Origin: DASWJZ01 sp963720705
GTDB lineage: Bacteria; Pseudomonadota; Alphaproteobacteria; Rhizobiales; Afifellaceae
Assembly (NCBI GenBank): GCA_963720705.1
Contig: CAVRGJ010000002.1
Location: 248,001 to 312,000 of the forward strand
Direction: 5' to 3'
Length of the DNA stretch: 64,000 nucleotides
Shown here piece by piece: positions 45,030-53,376 of the stretch. Numbering within the stretch: the stretch's first letter is position 1; each line of letters opens with the position of its first letter. A model generated the notes under the pieces. That model was not told the origin of the DNA. It saw only the letters and a program-made list of their open reading frames with translations, and ran no database searches. The translations under genes were made by a program, and so were the position numbers.

Positions 45030-46127
45030 ATGCCAAAATTGCGCGTCGGTGTCGTGGGCTGCGGGCTGATCGCCCAGGTGATGCACCTCCACTACCTGCG
45101 TGAGCTGTCCGACCTCTTCGAGATAGCCGCGCTCTGCGACATCGCAAAGGACGTGCGAGAGGCGTGCGCGCGCGACTATGGTGTGGCGAAGACGTTCGAG
45201 CGCTGGGAGGATTTGATCGCCGAGCCGCTCGACGCGGTGCTCATCCTGACCCCAGGCAGCCACGCGCCGATAGCGATCGCCGCCGCCGAGGCCGGCCGTC
45301 ACGTTCTCGTCGAAAAGCCGATGTGCTTCACGCTCCCCGAGGGAGAAGCGATGATCGAAGCCGCCGAGCGCGCGGGCGTGACGCTGATGGTGGCTTACAA
45401 CAAGCGCTATGACCCCGCCTTCGGTCGGCTGAAAGAGGAGATGCGCGGGCTCTCGGATATTCGATCAGTGCGCGTGACGACGCTCGAGTCGCCGTTTCGG
45501 CCCTATGTCGATCACTATGTGCTCCACAAGGGTAACCCGCCGGCCGGGCTCCTTGCGCCGCTCGCTACTGACAACGATAGGCGCATCACGACCGCAATTG
45601 GTGAGGCGGACGCGCTTTCGCGCAAGGCTTACCATCTCGTCCTCCTCGACAGCCTGGTGCATGAGTTCAACTTTGTACGCGGCTTGTTCGGCGAGCCCGA
45701 ACGACTGGAGTTCGCCGACATTCGCGAGCACGGGTTGACGCTCGTGCTTCGCTTCGGCGAGACCGAATGCGTGATTGCCTGGATCGATCTGCCGGGGATT
45801 GCGCGCTACAGCATGGAGTTCGCGCTCTACGCGCCGACGCGCCGTCTGACGGTGAGCTTTCCATCACCGTTTCTAAGAAGCATGCCGACGTTACTGATCG
45901 ACGAAGGCGGGAGCGTCGATTCGGCAAGGTCTTATCGGAGCGAGGAGGTGGTATCCTACGCCGAGAGCTTCCGGGAGGAGCTGGTCCATTTCCATGCCTG
46001 CGTGACGGAAGGAAAGCCTCCCTCGACGTCGGGCGCGGACGCTCTGCGCGACGTCGCGCTCTGCCAGGCCGTCGTTGCGGTCCATCGGAGCCGCAAGCCG
46101 CAGCCGAATCCGACCGCACTTTGCTAA
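45030..46127 (+). CDS. Gfo/Idh/MocA-family oxidoreductase
   Basis: The 365-residue product starts MPKLRVGVVGCGLIAQVMHL, a Rossmann fold with GCGLIA, and has the signature VLVEKPMCF with the catalytic lysine K96. The C-terminal domain binds the substrate. Members use NAD(P) to oxidise or reduce a hydroxyl of sugars, cyclitols or related compounds. It is the first gene of the second transcript, followed after 13 bases by the TIM-barrel protein. Two further family members (47103 and 53377) in the same regulon argue for several oxidoreduction steps on one polyhydroxylated substrate. Confidence 0.88.
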   Translation: MPKLRVGVVGCGLIAQVMHLHYLRELSDLFEIAALCDIAKDVREACARDYGVAKTFERWEDLIAEPLDAVLILTPGSHAPIAIAAAEAGRHVLVEKPMCFTLPEGEAMIEAAERAGVTLMVAYNKRYDPAFGRLKEEMRGLSDIRSVRVTTLESPFRPYVDHYVLHKGNPPAGLLAPLATDNDRRITTAIGEADALSRKAYHLVLLDSLVHEFNFVRGLFGEPERLEFADIREHGLTLVLRFGETECVIAWIDLPGIARYSMEFALYAPTRRLTVSFPSPFLRSMPTLLIDEGGSVDSARSYRSEEVVSYAESFREELVHFHACVTEGKPPSTSGADALRDVALCQAVVAVHRSRKPQPNPTALC

Positions 46128-46140
46128 CGCAGAGAGAACA

Positions 46141-47100
46141 ATGAGCGAGGCTGAGCAGGTCTCCCGAAAAGCTGACGGCGCCGTCCGGGAGCGCGTGGTC
46201 GTGGCCAACGCGCCCGTCAGCTTCGGCGCGTTCGAGATCACGGTCGGCATCGATCCGAACGTTCCCGCCGGGCTCGATGTCCTCGACCAGGTCGCGGCGG
46301 CGGGATATCGCGGCATCGATCTCGGGCCGGCCGGCTACCTCGGCGAGGGGAGGGTGCTCAGGCAGCGGCTTGTGGAGCGGAAGCTTGGCCTTGCCGGCGG
46401 CTATCTCGAGCTGCCCTATAGCGAGCCGGCGCTGATGCCGAAGGCCCTGCACGAGCTCGACGTCCTGCTTGATGTCTTCGACGCCGCAGGCGTGCTTCCT
46501 GGCGCATTGAAGCCGCGGCCGACGCTCGCCGACCTCGGCAGCGACGAGCGCAAGGCGCATCCCGGCCGAGCCGTAAAGGATCACAAGCTCGGCTTCGACG
46601 CCGCCGGCTGGAAGCGCTTCGCCACGGGCCTGGAACAGACGGTCGAGCGTTGCCGTGACCGCGGCTATGAGCCGACCTTCCACCACGAGACCGGAACGCA
46701 CATCGAGGCGCCGTGGGAGATCGAGAAGATGCTCGAGCTGACAAGCATCGATCTCTGCCTCGACACCGGGCATCTCCTCGTGGGCGGCGGCGATCCGCTG
46801 CAGGCCGTGAAGGATTGGGGTGCGCGCATCAACCACCTGCACTTGAAGGACGCGCGCACCAAGATCGTCAGTGAAATCGTGCGCGATGCCGCGCCTGCCA
46901 TGGAGATATGGCGGCGTGGCGCGTTCTGCGCGCTCGGCAAAGGCGATGTCGACGTTGACGGTGTGCTCGACTGGACGCGGTCGAACTACAGCGGCTGGCT
47001 CGTCGTCGAGCAGGACATCCTGCCCGATCCGGAAGCACCCGACGTGCCGGCCAAGGATCAGGTCGAGAACCGGCGCTACCTGGCGGCGCGGGGGTTTTAA
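46141..47100 (+). CDS. Sugar phosphate isomerase/epimerase-fold protein (IolE-like)
   Basis: The 319-residue TIM-barrel protein begins, like inosose dehydratases, with VVANAPVSFGAFEITVG. It keeps the metal-binding pattern TFHHETGTHIEAPWEIEKML, LCLDTGHLLVGGGDP, NHLHLKD and WLVVEQD. IolE dehydrates 2-keto-myo-inositol; other members isomerise or cleave keto-sugars and C-glycosides. The exact reaction is unknown, but a keto-intermediate made by one of the neighbouring Gfo/Idh enzymes is a logical substrate. It lies 13 bases after the preceding gene and 2 bases before the next. Confidence 0.83.
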   Translation: MSEAEQVSRKADGAVRERVVVANAPVSFGAFEITVGIDPNVPAGLDVLDQVAAAGYRGIDLGPAGYLGEGRVLRQRLVERKLGLAGGYLELPYSEPALMPKALHELDVLLDVFDAAGVLPGALKPRPTLADLGSDERKAHPGRAVKDHKLGFDAAGWKRFATGLEQTVERCRDRGYEPTFHHETGTHIEAPWEIEKMLELTSIDLCLDTGHLLVGGGDPLQAVKDWGARINHLHLKDARTKIVSEIVRDAAPAMEIWRRGAFCALGKGDVDVDGVLDWTRSNYSGWLVVEQDILPDPEAPDVPAKDQVENRRYLAARGF

Positions 47101-47102
47101 GC

Positions 47103-48023
47103 GTGGCGGTGTTCCGTCTTGGGCTCGTCGGCGCCGGCCGCATGGGCCGCACGCATCTTCGGGCGCTCTCAGGGAGCGACGGCATAAAGATCGTCGCTGC
47201 CGCCGACCCTTCGGAGGAGGCGCGCCGCGCGGTCGCCGGTTCCGGCGTCGCGACCTTCGCGGACGTCGAGGGAATGATCGGCGCGGGCGGCTTGGACGGC
47301 GTCCTGGTGGCGGCGCCGAGCCCTCTCCACATCAAGGCCGTCAAGATGCTTGCCGGTGCGGGTCTTCCGATCCTTTGCGAAAAGCCGTGCGGCGTGACAG
47401 CGGCCGAGGCACGCGAGGCCGCTGCGGTCTCGGCGCGCTCCGGTGTGCCGCTACAGGTCGCCTACTGGCGGCGCTACGTGCCGGAACTGAAGCGCCTCCG
47501 CGAGAAGATCGCCGCGGGTGCGCTTGGTGATCTCTACTTCGTCACCTGCTTCCAATGGGACGAGAAGCCCCCGGCGGCGGCCTTTCGCGCCGCGAGCGGC
47601 GGCATCTTCATCGATATGGGCGTGCACGAGTTCGATCAGCTTCGTTGGCTGACTGGGCAGAATATCGCCGCCGTCCACCCGAGCATCTCGCAAGCCGCCT
47701 CCGAGCCTCGGGTTGCCGGCGACACGGAAAGCGCGCAGGTGCTTTGCGATCTCTCCGGCGGAACGAGCGGCCTCGTTTCGCTCGGCCGGCGCTTCCCCGG
47801 CGGCGACATCTGTCGCGCAGAGGTATTCGGCACGCGCGACGTCGAGGACTGCCGCTTCCTGATGCCGCCTGACGGCGACGCCGTCTTCATGCAGGCGCTG
47901 CGGTTACAGGCGGAAGGCTTCGTCGCGCGGGTCAGGCGGGGAGAGGGTGGAGGCGCGACGGTCGATGATGCGGTGGCCGCGCTCGAAGCGGCGGAGGCCG
48001 CATCGAAGACTTTGCCGGCATGA
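47103..48023 (+). CDS. Gfo/Idh/MocA-family oxidoreductase (inositol dehydrogenase-like)
   Basis: GTG at 47103 starts MAVFRLGLVGAGRMGRTHL (GAGRMG cofactor site). ILCEKPCGV holds the catalytic lysine K94, and DMGVHEFDQLRWLTG carries the conserved D and H typical of inositol 2-dehydrogenase-like members. At 306 residues it is shorter than the other two family members of the cluster. It may oxidise a cyclitol or sugar to the keto form for the IolE-like protein, whose gene ends 2 bases before it. NAD is the likely cofactor. Confidence 0.86.
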   Translation: MAVFRLGLVGAGRMGRTHLRALSGSDGIKIVAAADPSEEARRAVAGSGVATFADVEGMIGAGGLDGVLVAAPSPLHIKAVKMLAGAGLPILCEKPCGVTAAEAREAAAVSARSGVPLQVAYWRRYVPELKRLREKIAAGALGDLYFVTCFQWDEKPPAAAFRAASGGIFIDMGVHEFDQLRWLTGQNIAAVHPSISQAASEPRVAGDTESAQVLCDLSGGTSGLVSLGRRFPGGDICRAEVFGTRDVEDCRFLMPPDGDAVFMQALRLQAEGFVARVRRGEGGGATVDDAVAALEAAEAASKTLPA

Positions 48024-48048
48024 CGCCGCGCGGAGCGGGGAGGCGACC

Positions 48049-49194
48049 GTGAAGATAACGCGCGTCAAGAGCCGGGTGGTCGAGATGCCGCTTCCGGCGG
48101 AGTTCCGTCCCGCCTGGGCGCGCGGCCGGCTGCAGACGACGATGGTGTTGGTCGTGATCGAGGTCGAAACCGACGCCGGCATCACCGGCATCGGCGCGGC
48201 ACACGCGGGCGCTGAGGCCGCGATTGCGATCGAGCGCTTCGTTGCGCCCTATCTCATAGGCGAAGACCCGACCCGTATCGTCCACCTTGCCGAGGTGCTG
48301 CGCGATGCCGAGATCCTCGGCCCGCCGCTCTACTGCATGGAGATTCCGCTCTGGGATATTGTCGGCAAGCTCGCCGGACTCCCCGTCTACAAGCTGTGGG
48401 GCGGATCGAACGATCGCGTCACGGCCTACTGCGCGACTGCGGAGATACGCACCCCGGAACGCCGCGTCGAAGACGTTGAGCGTATGCTCGAAAAGGGCTT
48501 TCGCGCGGTCAAGCTGCGCTTTCACAGCCCTGACCCGCGCGACGATGTGAAAGTTGTCGAGGCGATCCGCGCCGCGGTCGGCGATCGGATCGCGATCATG
48601 GTCGACGCCAACCAGGCCGGAGTCGAGCCGGGCGTCTCCGGGCACAGCCTCTGGGGCTTTCACCGCGCACTCGCGGTAGCGCGCGAGCTCGAGCGGCTCG
48701 GCGTGCTCTGGCTGGAGGAGCCGCTGCCGCGGCACGACTATGACGGCCTGGCCCGGCTGCGCGACAAGCTCGACACGCTGAAGCTCGCGGGCGGCGAGGA
48801 CAATCACGGCCTGCACGAGTTCAAGCTGTTGATCGATCGCGGCTGCTACGACATCCTGCAGCCTGATGCTCTGCTCTCCGAGGGAATCTTCGCGCTCCGC
48901 ATGGTCGCTGCGATGGCCGAGGCGGCGCATCTGGAATTCGTGCCGCACACCTGGGGAAACGGTATCGGGCTTCTCGCGAACTTGCATCTTTGCGCGGCTG
49001 TGCGCGACTGCCCGTTCGTCGAGTTTCCTCACGATCCACCGAGCGGCTTCACGCTTGAGAGCCGCGACCAAATGCTGCGCGAGCCGCTCACCATCGACGC
49101 AGAGGGCAAAGTGGGTGTCCCGGACCGACCCGGCTTCGGCTTCCTTCTCGACGAGGAACGCATCGAGCGCTTCACGGTGGCGAAACACGGCTAG
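48049..49194 (+). CDS. Mandelate racemase/muconate lactonizing enzyme family protein
   Basis: GTG at 48049 has GGGGAGG upstream. The 381-residue enolase-superfamily protein has the KxR-type base motif FRAVKLRFHS and metal ligands in IMVDANQA (D), WLEEPLP (E) and LAGGEDNH (E). The second base is a histidine in FVPHTWGNGIG. Such enzymes abstract a proton alpha to a carboxylate and often dehydrate acid sugars. It ends the second transcript. A sugar acid could arise from oxidation by the neighbouring dehydrogenases. The substrate cannot be read from sequence. Confidence 0.87.
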   Translation: MKITRVKSRVVEMPLPAEFRPAWARGRLQTTMVLVVIEVETDAGITGIGAAHAGAEAAIAIERFVAPYLIGEDPTRIVHLAEVLRDAEILGPPLYCMEIPLWDIVGKLAGLPVYKLWGGSNDRVTAYCATAEIRTPERRVEDVERMLEKGFRAVKLRFHSPDPRDDVKVVEAIRAAVGDRIAIMVDANQAGVEPGVSGHSLWGFHRALAVARELERLGVLWLEEPLPRHDYDGLARLRDKLDTLKLAGGEDNHGLHEFKLLIDRGCYDILQPDALLSEGIFALRMVAAMAEAAHLEFVPHTWGNGIGLLANLHLCAAVRDCPFVEFPHDPPSGFTLESRDQMLREPLTIDAEGKVGVPDRPGFGFLLDEERIERFTVAKHG

Positions 49195-49326
49195 GGCATT
49201 CGCCGAGACTTTCTTGGCGCGCGGACGCGGGACTTGTCGGGGCTGGAACACACTCTCGCTTCGAAATCTGCGCTGAAGAAGCATCGCAAATTCGTCCCAC
49301 CCGCCCTTGACAAGCTTGCCGCGCGC

Positions 49327-49355
49327 TTGACACGGTTGGAGTGGAAAGATACCGA
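49327..49355 (+). promoter_or_regulatory. Sigma70-like promoter of operon 3
   Basis: A perfect TTGACA at 49327-49332 is followed 17 bases later by TACCGA at 49350-49355, a weak -10. The operator at 49368 lies 12 bases downstream, the same geometry as at sites 1 and 2. Confidence 0.5.
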
Positions 49356-49367
49356 AAATCAGGGAGA

Positions 49368-49379
49368 TGGAACGCTCCA
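49368..49379. promoter_or_regulatory. LacI-family operator, site 3 (one mismatch)
   Basis: TGGAACGCTCCA differs from the perfect palindrome at one position (T to C). It lies just upstream of the amidohydrolase start at 49392 and downstream of the promoter. This transcript includes the LacI-type gene itself, so the weaker site may set autoregulation at a lower affinity. Confidence 0.65.
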
Positions 49380-49391
49380 CGAGCCACCGGC

Positions 49392-50504
49392 ATGTATGAC
49401 GGACCGATCATCGACTGCGATGTGCATCACGCGCGGGGCCCCGACTCTGAGTTCCTTCCCTATCTCTCGAGCGGCTGGCGCGAATACGTGGCGGATCGCG
49501 GCCCCGCGGGCCTAGTCCCCCTTACTGTCCAGGACGGCCTGCCCAACCCGCACGGCTTCATGCGCGCTGACACTTATCCGGAGAATGGCGGCGAGCCGGG
49601 CTCCGACTACGAGACGCTGCGCCGCCAGCTGCTCGACAAAGGCGACGTGCGGCGCGTCGTCCTGACGTTCGGCGATGACAGCCACGTGTCGGGCCACCAC
49701 AACCCCTATTTCGCCAATGAGCTCGCGCGGGCGCTCAACGACTGGACCGTTGAGCGCTGGCTGCCGCTCGACCGGCGCCTCGCTTCGTCGATCATTGTCG
49801 CCTGCCAGCTCCCCGAGCTTGCAGCCGCCGAAATCCGCCGGCACGCCGACAATCCCCGCATGGTGCAGGTGATGTTCGTCGACAATCCTTTCAACCACGG
49901 CTTCGGCCACCCGGTATTCCATCCGATCTACGAGGCGGCGCAGGAGACCGGTCGCCCCATCGCCATTCACGGGGGCGCGGGAGGCTGGGCCAATCCGCCG
50001 AGCACGGGCGGCGGCAACGTCAGTCTCTATCTCGAGGCGCATACCCTGTGGCCGCAGGTGATGATGACGCATCTCGTCTCCTTCATTGCGCATGGAGTAT
50101 TCGACAAGTTCCCGCGGCTCCGCGTGCTTCTGATCGAGGGGGGCGCGGCGTGGCTGCCGAGCCTGCTCTGGCGCTTCGACACGGACTACAAAGGGCTTCG
50201 TCGCGAGGCTCCTTGGCTGCGTAAGCTGCCAAGCGAATACGTGGCGGAGCACGTCTGGCTCACAACCCAGCCGCTCGAAATTTCGCCGAAGCGCGAACAG
50301 CTGATCGAATTGCTGTCGTGGATGAATGGATCGGAGCGCCTGACCTACTCGTCCGATTATCCCCATTGGGACGCCGACGAGATCCGCTATCTGTCAACGC
50401 ATCTTCCGGCGAGCTGGCATCGCAAGATTTTCTTCGAGAACGCGCTCGAATTCTACGGCTGGGCAGAGGCCGATCTTCCGTCGATGGCGAAGGAAGCAGC
50501 ATGA
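49392..50504 (+). CDS. Amidohydrolase-2 family (ACMSD-like) metal hydrolase or decarboxylase
   Basis: I take ATG 49392 (MYDGPIIDCDVHHARG) rather than an upstream GTG at 49341, because the latter would place the operator inside the gene. The 370-residue TIM-barrel protein has the N-terminal metal motif DCDVHH, PIAIHGGAGG, MMTHLVSFIAHGVFDKFPRLRVLLIEGG and the late aspartate in SSDYPHWD. The family contains lactonases, decarboxylases and hydratases of ring-cleavage products. The Rieske gene overlaps its stop (ATGA), so the two are coupled and may serve one step. Confidence 0.87.
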   Translation: MYDGPIIDCDVHHARGPDSEFLPYLSSGWREYVADRGPAGLVPLTVQDGLPNPHGFMRADTYPENGGEPGSDYETLRRQLLDKGDVRRVVLTFGDDSHVSGHHNPYFANELARALNDWTVERWLPLDRRLASSIIVACQLPELAAAEIRRHADNPRMVQVMFVDNPFNHGFGHPVFHPIYEAAQETGRPIAIHGGAGGWANPPSTGGGNVSLYLEAHTLWPQVMMTHLVSFIAHGVFDKFPRLRVLLIEGGAAWLPSLLWRFDTDYKGLRREAPWLRKLPSEYVAEHVWLTTQPLEISPKREQLIELLSWMNGSERLTYSSDYPHWDADEIRYLSTHLPASWHRKIFFENALEFYGWAEADLPSMAKEAA

Positions 50505-50866
50505 ACGTCGACGTCGGTGCCGTCGACGATTTTGTCGATCAGAGCATTCGGATCGTCGACGCGGGGCGACGCCAAATCGGGGTCATCCGCTGGCGCGGCG
50601 CGTTCTACGCGGTGAACAACCTTTGTTCGCACCAGAGCGGGCCATTGTGCCGCGGAATCTTGAGCGCACGTCTCAGCGCCGCCGAGCCGGGCGCGCTCTC
50701 GCTTGACGAATCCACGCCGCTGATCGCGTGCCCTTGGCACGGCTGGGAGTTCGACCTTTGCACCGGGCGGGCGCTCCTCGATCCGACGTTGAGGGTGCGC
50801 ACCTTTCCCGTCCGCATAGCCGACGGTCGCGTCGTCGTCGATATGGACGGGCGAGCCGAGAAGTAG
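50501..50866 (+). CDS. Rieske [2Fe-2S] ferredoxin-like protein
   Basis: The 121-residue protein carries the Rieske cluster motifs NNLCSHQSGPLC and ACPWHGWEF, with two Cys and two His ligands. The distance between the histidine and the second cysteine is about 32 residues, longer than in plain ferredoxins, because of an insertion around SARLSAAEPGALSLDE. No membrane anchor or oxygenase domain is attached, so it should be an electron carrier. The oxygenase or other partner is not encoded in the window. It is translationally coupled to the amidohydrolase. Confidence 0.87.
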   Translation: MNVDVGAVDDFVDQSIRIVDAGRRQIGVIRWRGAFYAVNNLCSHQSGPLCRGILSARLSAAEPGALSLDESTPLIACPWHGWEFDLCTGRALLDPTLRVRTFPVRIADGRVVVDMDGRAEK

Positions 50867-50964
50867 CGTCGGCAGCGGCCGAAGCGAGGACGTTCGAAGC
50901 ACATACTTGACGCAGCCCAAGCGACCGGAAGGCCGCCCCGCGGCGGTTTTGGAGGAATTCGGCG

Positions 50965-52119
50965 ATGGCAAGTGTTCGCGCAGCGGTGATGGAGAGACCG
51001 GGCAATCTTGCCGTGCGCGAATTCCCGATGCCGGAACCTGAGCCGGGCGCGGTCGTGATGCGTGTCAGCTATTCCGGAATCTGCGGTACCGACAAGCACA
51101 CGTTTCGGGGCGAGAGTAAGCAATATGCTGGTACCGATCACGAGCGCGATCTGACCTACCCGCTGATTTGTGGCCACGAGAATGTCGGTCGGGTTGCTGC
51201 GCTCGCCGGCACTGTCCTCGACAGCGAGGGCCAAGCCCTTCGTGTTGGCGACCGTATCGTCCCCGGTGCAAACGTGCCCTGCGGCCACTGCCACTATTGC
51301 ATCAACAACTACCCCTACTATTTCTGCCTGCACATGGAGGACTACGGGAACAGCCTGCACTGCGGAAAGGCGCCCTACCTCTTCGGTGGCTGGGCCGAGC
51401 ACATGTACCTGCTGCCCGGGACGCCGCTCTTCCGCGTGCCGGACGACCTCCCCGACAGCGTCGCGGTGCTGACGGAAATCATGGCGGTGACTCACGGCGT
51501 AGAGACCGCCCTCTCAGTCCTTGGGATGACCGGGGCGCCTCGCTTCGGCGTCTCTGTCGCCGTGCTTGGCGTCGGGCCGCTTGGTCTTTGCCATCTGATA
51601 AAGGCAAGGCTGCTCGGCGCATCGAACATCTTTGCTACCGATCGTTTTGCCTCGCGCCTGGCGCTTGCTGAAGCCTTTGGCGCCGAGCTGACAATGGTGG
51701 TGGATGAGACCGAACAAGCTGAGCGCGTCGCCCGCGTCAAGGAAAGGACCGGAGGGCTCGGAGCCGATATCGTGCTATCCTGCAGCGGCGTGCCTTCGAC
51801 CTTCGTCGAGGCGCTCAAGATGGTGCGCGTCGGCGGCGTGGTGGTCGAAGCCGGCACTTTCGTCGACATGGGACCGGTCGCGATCAACCCGAACTCCGAC
51901 ATTTGCACGCGCAACGTCACCGTGATCGGAGTAGGCGGTGAGACGGCGACGAGCTACCTCCCTGTGATGCGCCTGATGGCGGCCAACCTGAATCGGCTCC
52001 CCTTCGAACGCTTCGTCAGTCACCGCTTTGCGCTTGATCAGGCGCAGCACGCTGTGGAGCTTGCTCAGACCGACGCCGCCATCAAGGTGGTGATGGCGCC
52101 GAACGGCGCGAGCGACTAA
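50965..52119 (+). CDS. Zinc-dependent alcohol dehydrogenase
   Basis: GGAGGAA lies upstream of ATG 50965. The 384-residue MDR enzyme has catalytic-zinc ligands in GICGTDKH and CGHENVGR, and structural-zinc cysteines in the CGHCHYCINNYPYYFC region. The NAD-binding motif is VAVLGVGPLGLCHL. It resembles sorbitol/threonine/alcohol dehydrogenases and probably oxidises a secondary or sugar alcohol. It lies 98 bases after the Rieske gene. A CCGCC/GGCGG stem followed by TTTT at 50935-50952 could attenuate transcription into it. Confidence 0.88.
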   Translation: MASVRAAVMERPGNLAVREFPMPEPEPGAVVMRVSYSGICGTDKHTFRGESKQYAGTDHERDLTYPLICGHENVGRVAALAGTVLDSEGQALRVGDRIVPGANVPCGHCHYCINNYPYYFCLHMEDYGNSLHCGKAPYLFGGWAEHMYLLPGTPLFRVPDDLPDSVAVLTEIMAVTHGVETALSVLGMTGAPRFGVSVAVLGVGPLGLCHLIKARLLGASNIFATDRFASRLALAEAFGAELTMVVDETEQAERVARVKERTGGLGADIVLSCSGVPSTFVEALKMVRVGGVVVEAGTFVDMGPVAINPNSDICTRNVTVIGVGGETATSYLPVMRLMAANLNRLPFERFVSHRFALDQAQHAVELAQTDAAIKVVMAPNGASD

Positions 52120-52138
52120 GGCGGGCGGAAGGGCACTC

Positions 52139-53206
52139 GTGAAGCCGGGATCTCCCTCCACCCGCAAAGCTCCAACCATCCTTGATGTCGCGGGGCGCGC
52201 GGGTGTCTCCAAATCGACGGTGTCGAACGTCATCCGACAGTTCAGCACCGTGAGCGGCGACGTGCGCACCCGCGTCCTCAACGCGATCGAGGAGCTCGGC
52301 TATCGGCCGAACGTGTTGGCGCGACAGCTCGTCCAGCAGCGCACTGCAATTGTCGGCGTCATCTTCGGCGACTTCGCCAACCCCTTCCACGCCGAGATGG
52401 TGAAGCAGATCGAGCAGCACGCGGACGAACGGGGTTATCGCACCATGTTCGTCAATGCGCGCGACGAGGAGAGGGCGGAGGTGGCCGCGATCGAAAACCT
52501 GCTCGATTACCGCGTTGCCGGTCTGATCTTCCTCGCCTATGCCAGCGACCTCGGCCGCGTGCGAAAGCTCGTGGAAGGCAACGTCCCCGCCGTCTTTTTG
52601 ACCTGCACTGCGGATTGGGGCGACGTCGTCTCGGCTGATGACAAGCGCGGCGCTGAGATGGCGACCCGACATTTGGTCGACCTCGGCCACAGGCGGATCG
52701 CCTACGTCGCCGATCCGATCAGCGAGGATGCGGCGGATCTCGCCCGGCAGTCAGGCTATCTCGAGGTCATGCGCGGGGCAAAGCTCGATCCGGCGGTGTT
52801 CCACTGGCCCGACCGGCCGCGTCAGATTCTACGCGATCGGCGCGGAGTCCCCTTCAAGAGCGCTTTGCGCGGCGCCGATCGCGTCACCGCGATCGTGTCT
52901 TCCAACGACTTCGGCGCAATCGAGATACTCGACTTCGCAGACCGGTTGGGAATTCGAGTGCCCGACGACTTGTCGATCGTGGGTTTCGACGACGTCGCGA
53001 TTTCCGGACTCGCGCGCATCAACCTGACCACGGTCGCGCAACCACAGGAGCGCCTTGCGCGCCTCGCTTTTGAGACGCTCGCCGCCCGCGTTGACGGCGA
53101 GCTCAAGGGACCCAAGGTGCAGACGTTCATCGAGCCCCGCCTTGTGGTTCGCGGCACCACCGCTCCACCTCCTGCGAAGCGCAAACGATCTTCCTCGCCG
53201 CGATGA
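52139..53206 (+). CDS. LacI-family transcriptional regulator
   Basis: GTG at 52139 begins a 355-residue protein with the canonical LacI headpiece: TILDVAGRAGVSKSTVSNVI (helix-turn-helix, about 13-35) and AIEELGYRPNVLARQL (hinge helix). A periplasmic-binding-protein-like effector domain follows (IVGVIFGDFANPFHAEMVK, GLIFLAYASD, DDLSIVGFDDVAISGLA). It is the only regulator in the catabolic region and sits at the end of the third transcript. It is therefore the obvious candidate to bind the four TGGAACGTTCCA sites and to be released by a pathway sugar. The C terminus is a basic Lys/Arg/Ser tail. Confidence 0.92.
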   Translation: MKPGSPSTRKAPTILDVAGRAGVSKSTVSNVIRQFSTVSGDVRTRVLNAIEELGYRPNVLARQLVQQRTAIVGVIFGDFANPFHAEMVKQIEQHADERGYRTMFVNARDEERAEVAAIENLLDYRVAGLIFLAYASDLGRVRKLVEGNVPAVFLTCTADWGDVVSADDKRGAEMATRHLVDLGHRRIAYVADPISEDAADLARQSGYLEVMRGAKLDPAVFHWPDRPRQILRDRRGVPFKSALRGADRVTAIVSSNDFGAIEILDFADRLGIRVPDDLSIVGFDDVAISGLARINLTTVAQPQERLARLAFETLAARVDGELKGPKVQTFIEPRLVVRGTTAPPPAKRKRSSSPR

Positions 53207-53271
53207 CATCCCGGTGATTCCGGCGAAGGCTGTCCTCGCTTCCTGCGCGTGGCCGTACGCTGCGGTACAGC

Positions 53272-53301
53272 TTGACTTTTGCCGCGTCGTCCTCCTTGAT
53301 A
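53272..53301 (+). promoter_or_regulatory. Probable promoter of operon 4
   Basis: TTGACT at 53272-53277 is followed 17-19 bases later by a TTGATAT stretch (53296-53302), a weak -10 whose exact register is unclear. The operator at 53310 follows 8-9 bases later, as in the other three promoters. Confidence 0.45.
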
Positions 53302-53309
53302 TGCCTCCG

Positions 53310-53321
53310 TGGAACGTTCCA
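53310..53321. promoter_or_regulatory. LacI-family operator, site 4
   Basis: A third perfect TGGAACGTTCCA. Read on the minus strand, it lies within CTTGGAACGTTCCACGGAG, which is identical over 19 bases to site 1, so the conserved flank extends beyond the palindrome. It controls the transcript of the second importer. Confidence 0.75.
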
Positions 53322-53376
53322 AGCGTCGCGGTTGGTGATCGTCGGCGCGCAACTGCGGGATCGGGAGGCGTGGAGG

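Noticed and set aside
49300..49332. Second TTGACA at about 49312 as an alternative promoter for operon 3
   Set aside because: No -10-like sequence follows at the right distance, whereas the one at 49327 has the same geometry to the operator as the other three sites.
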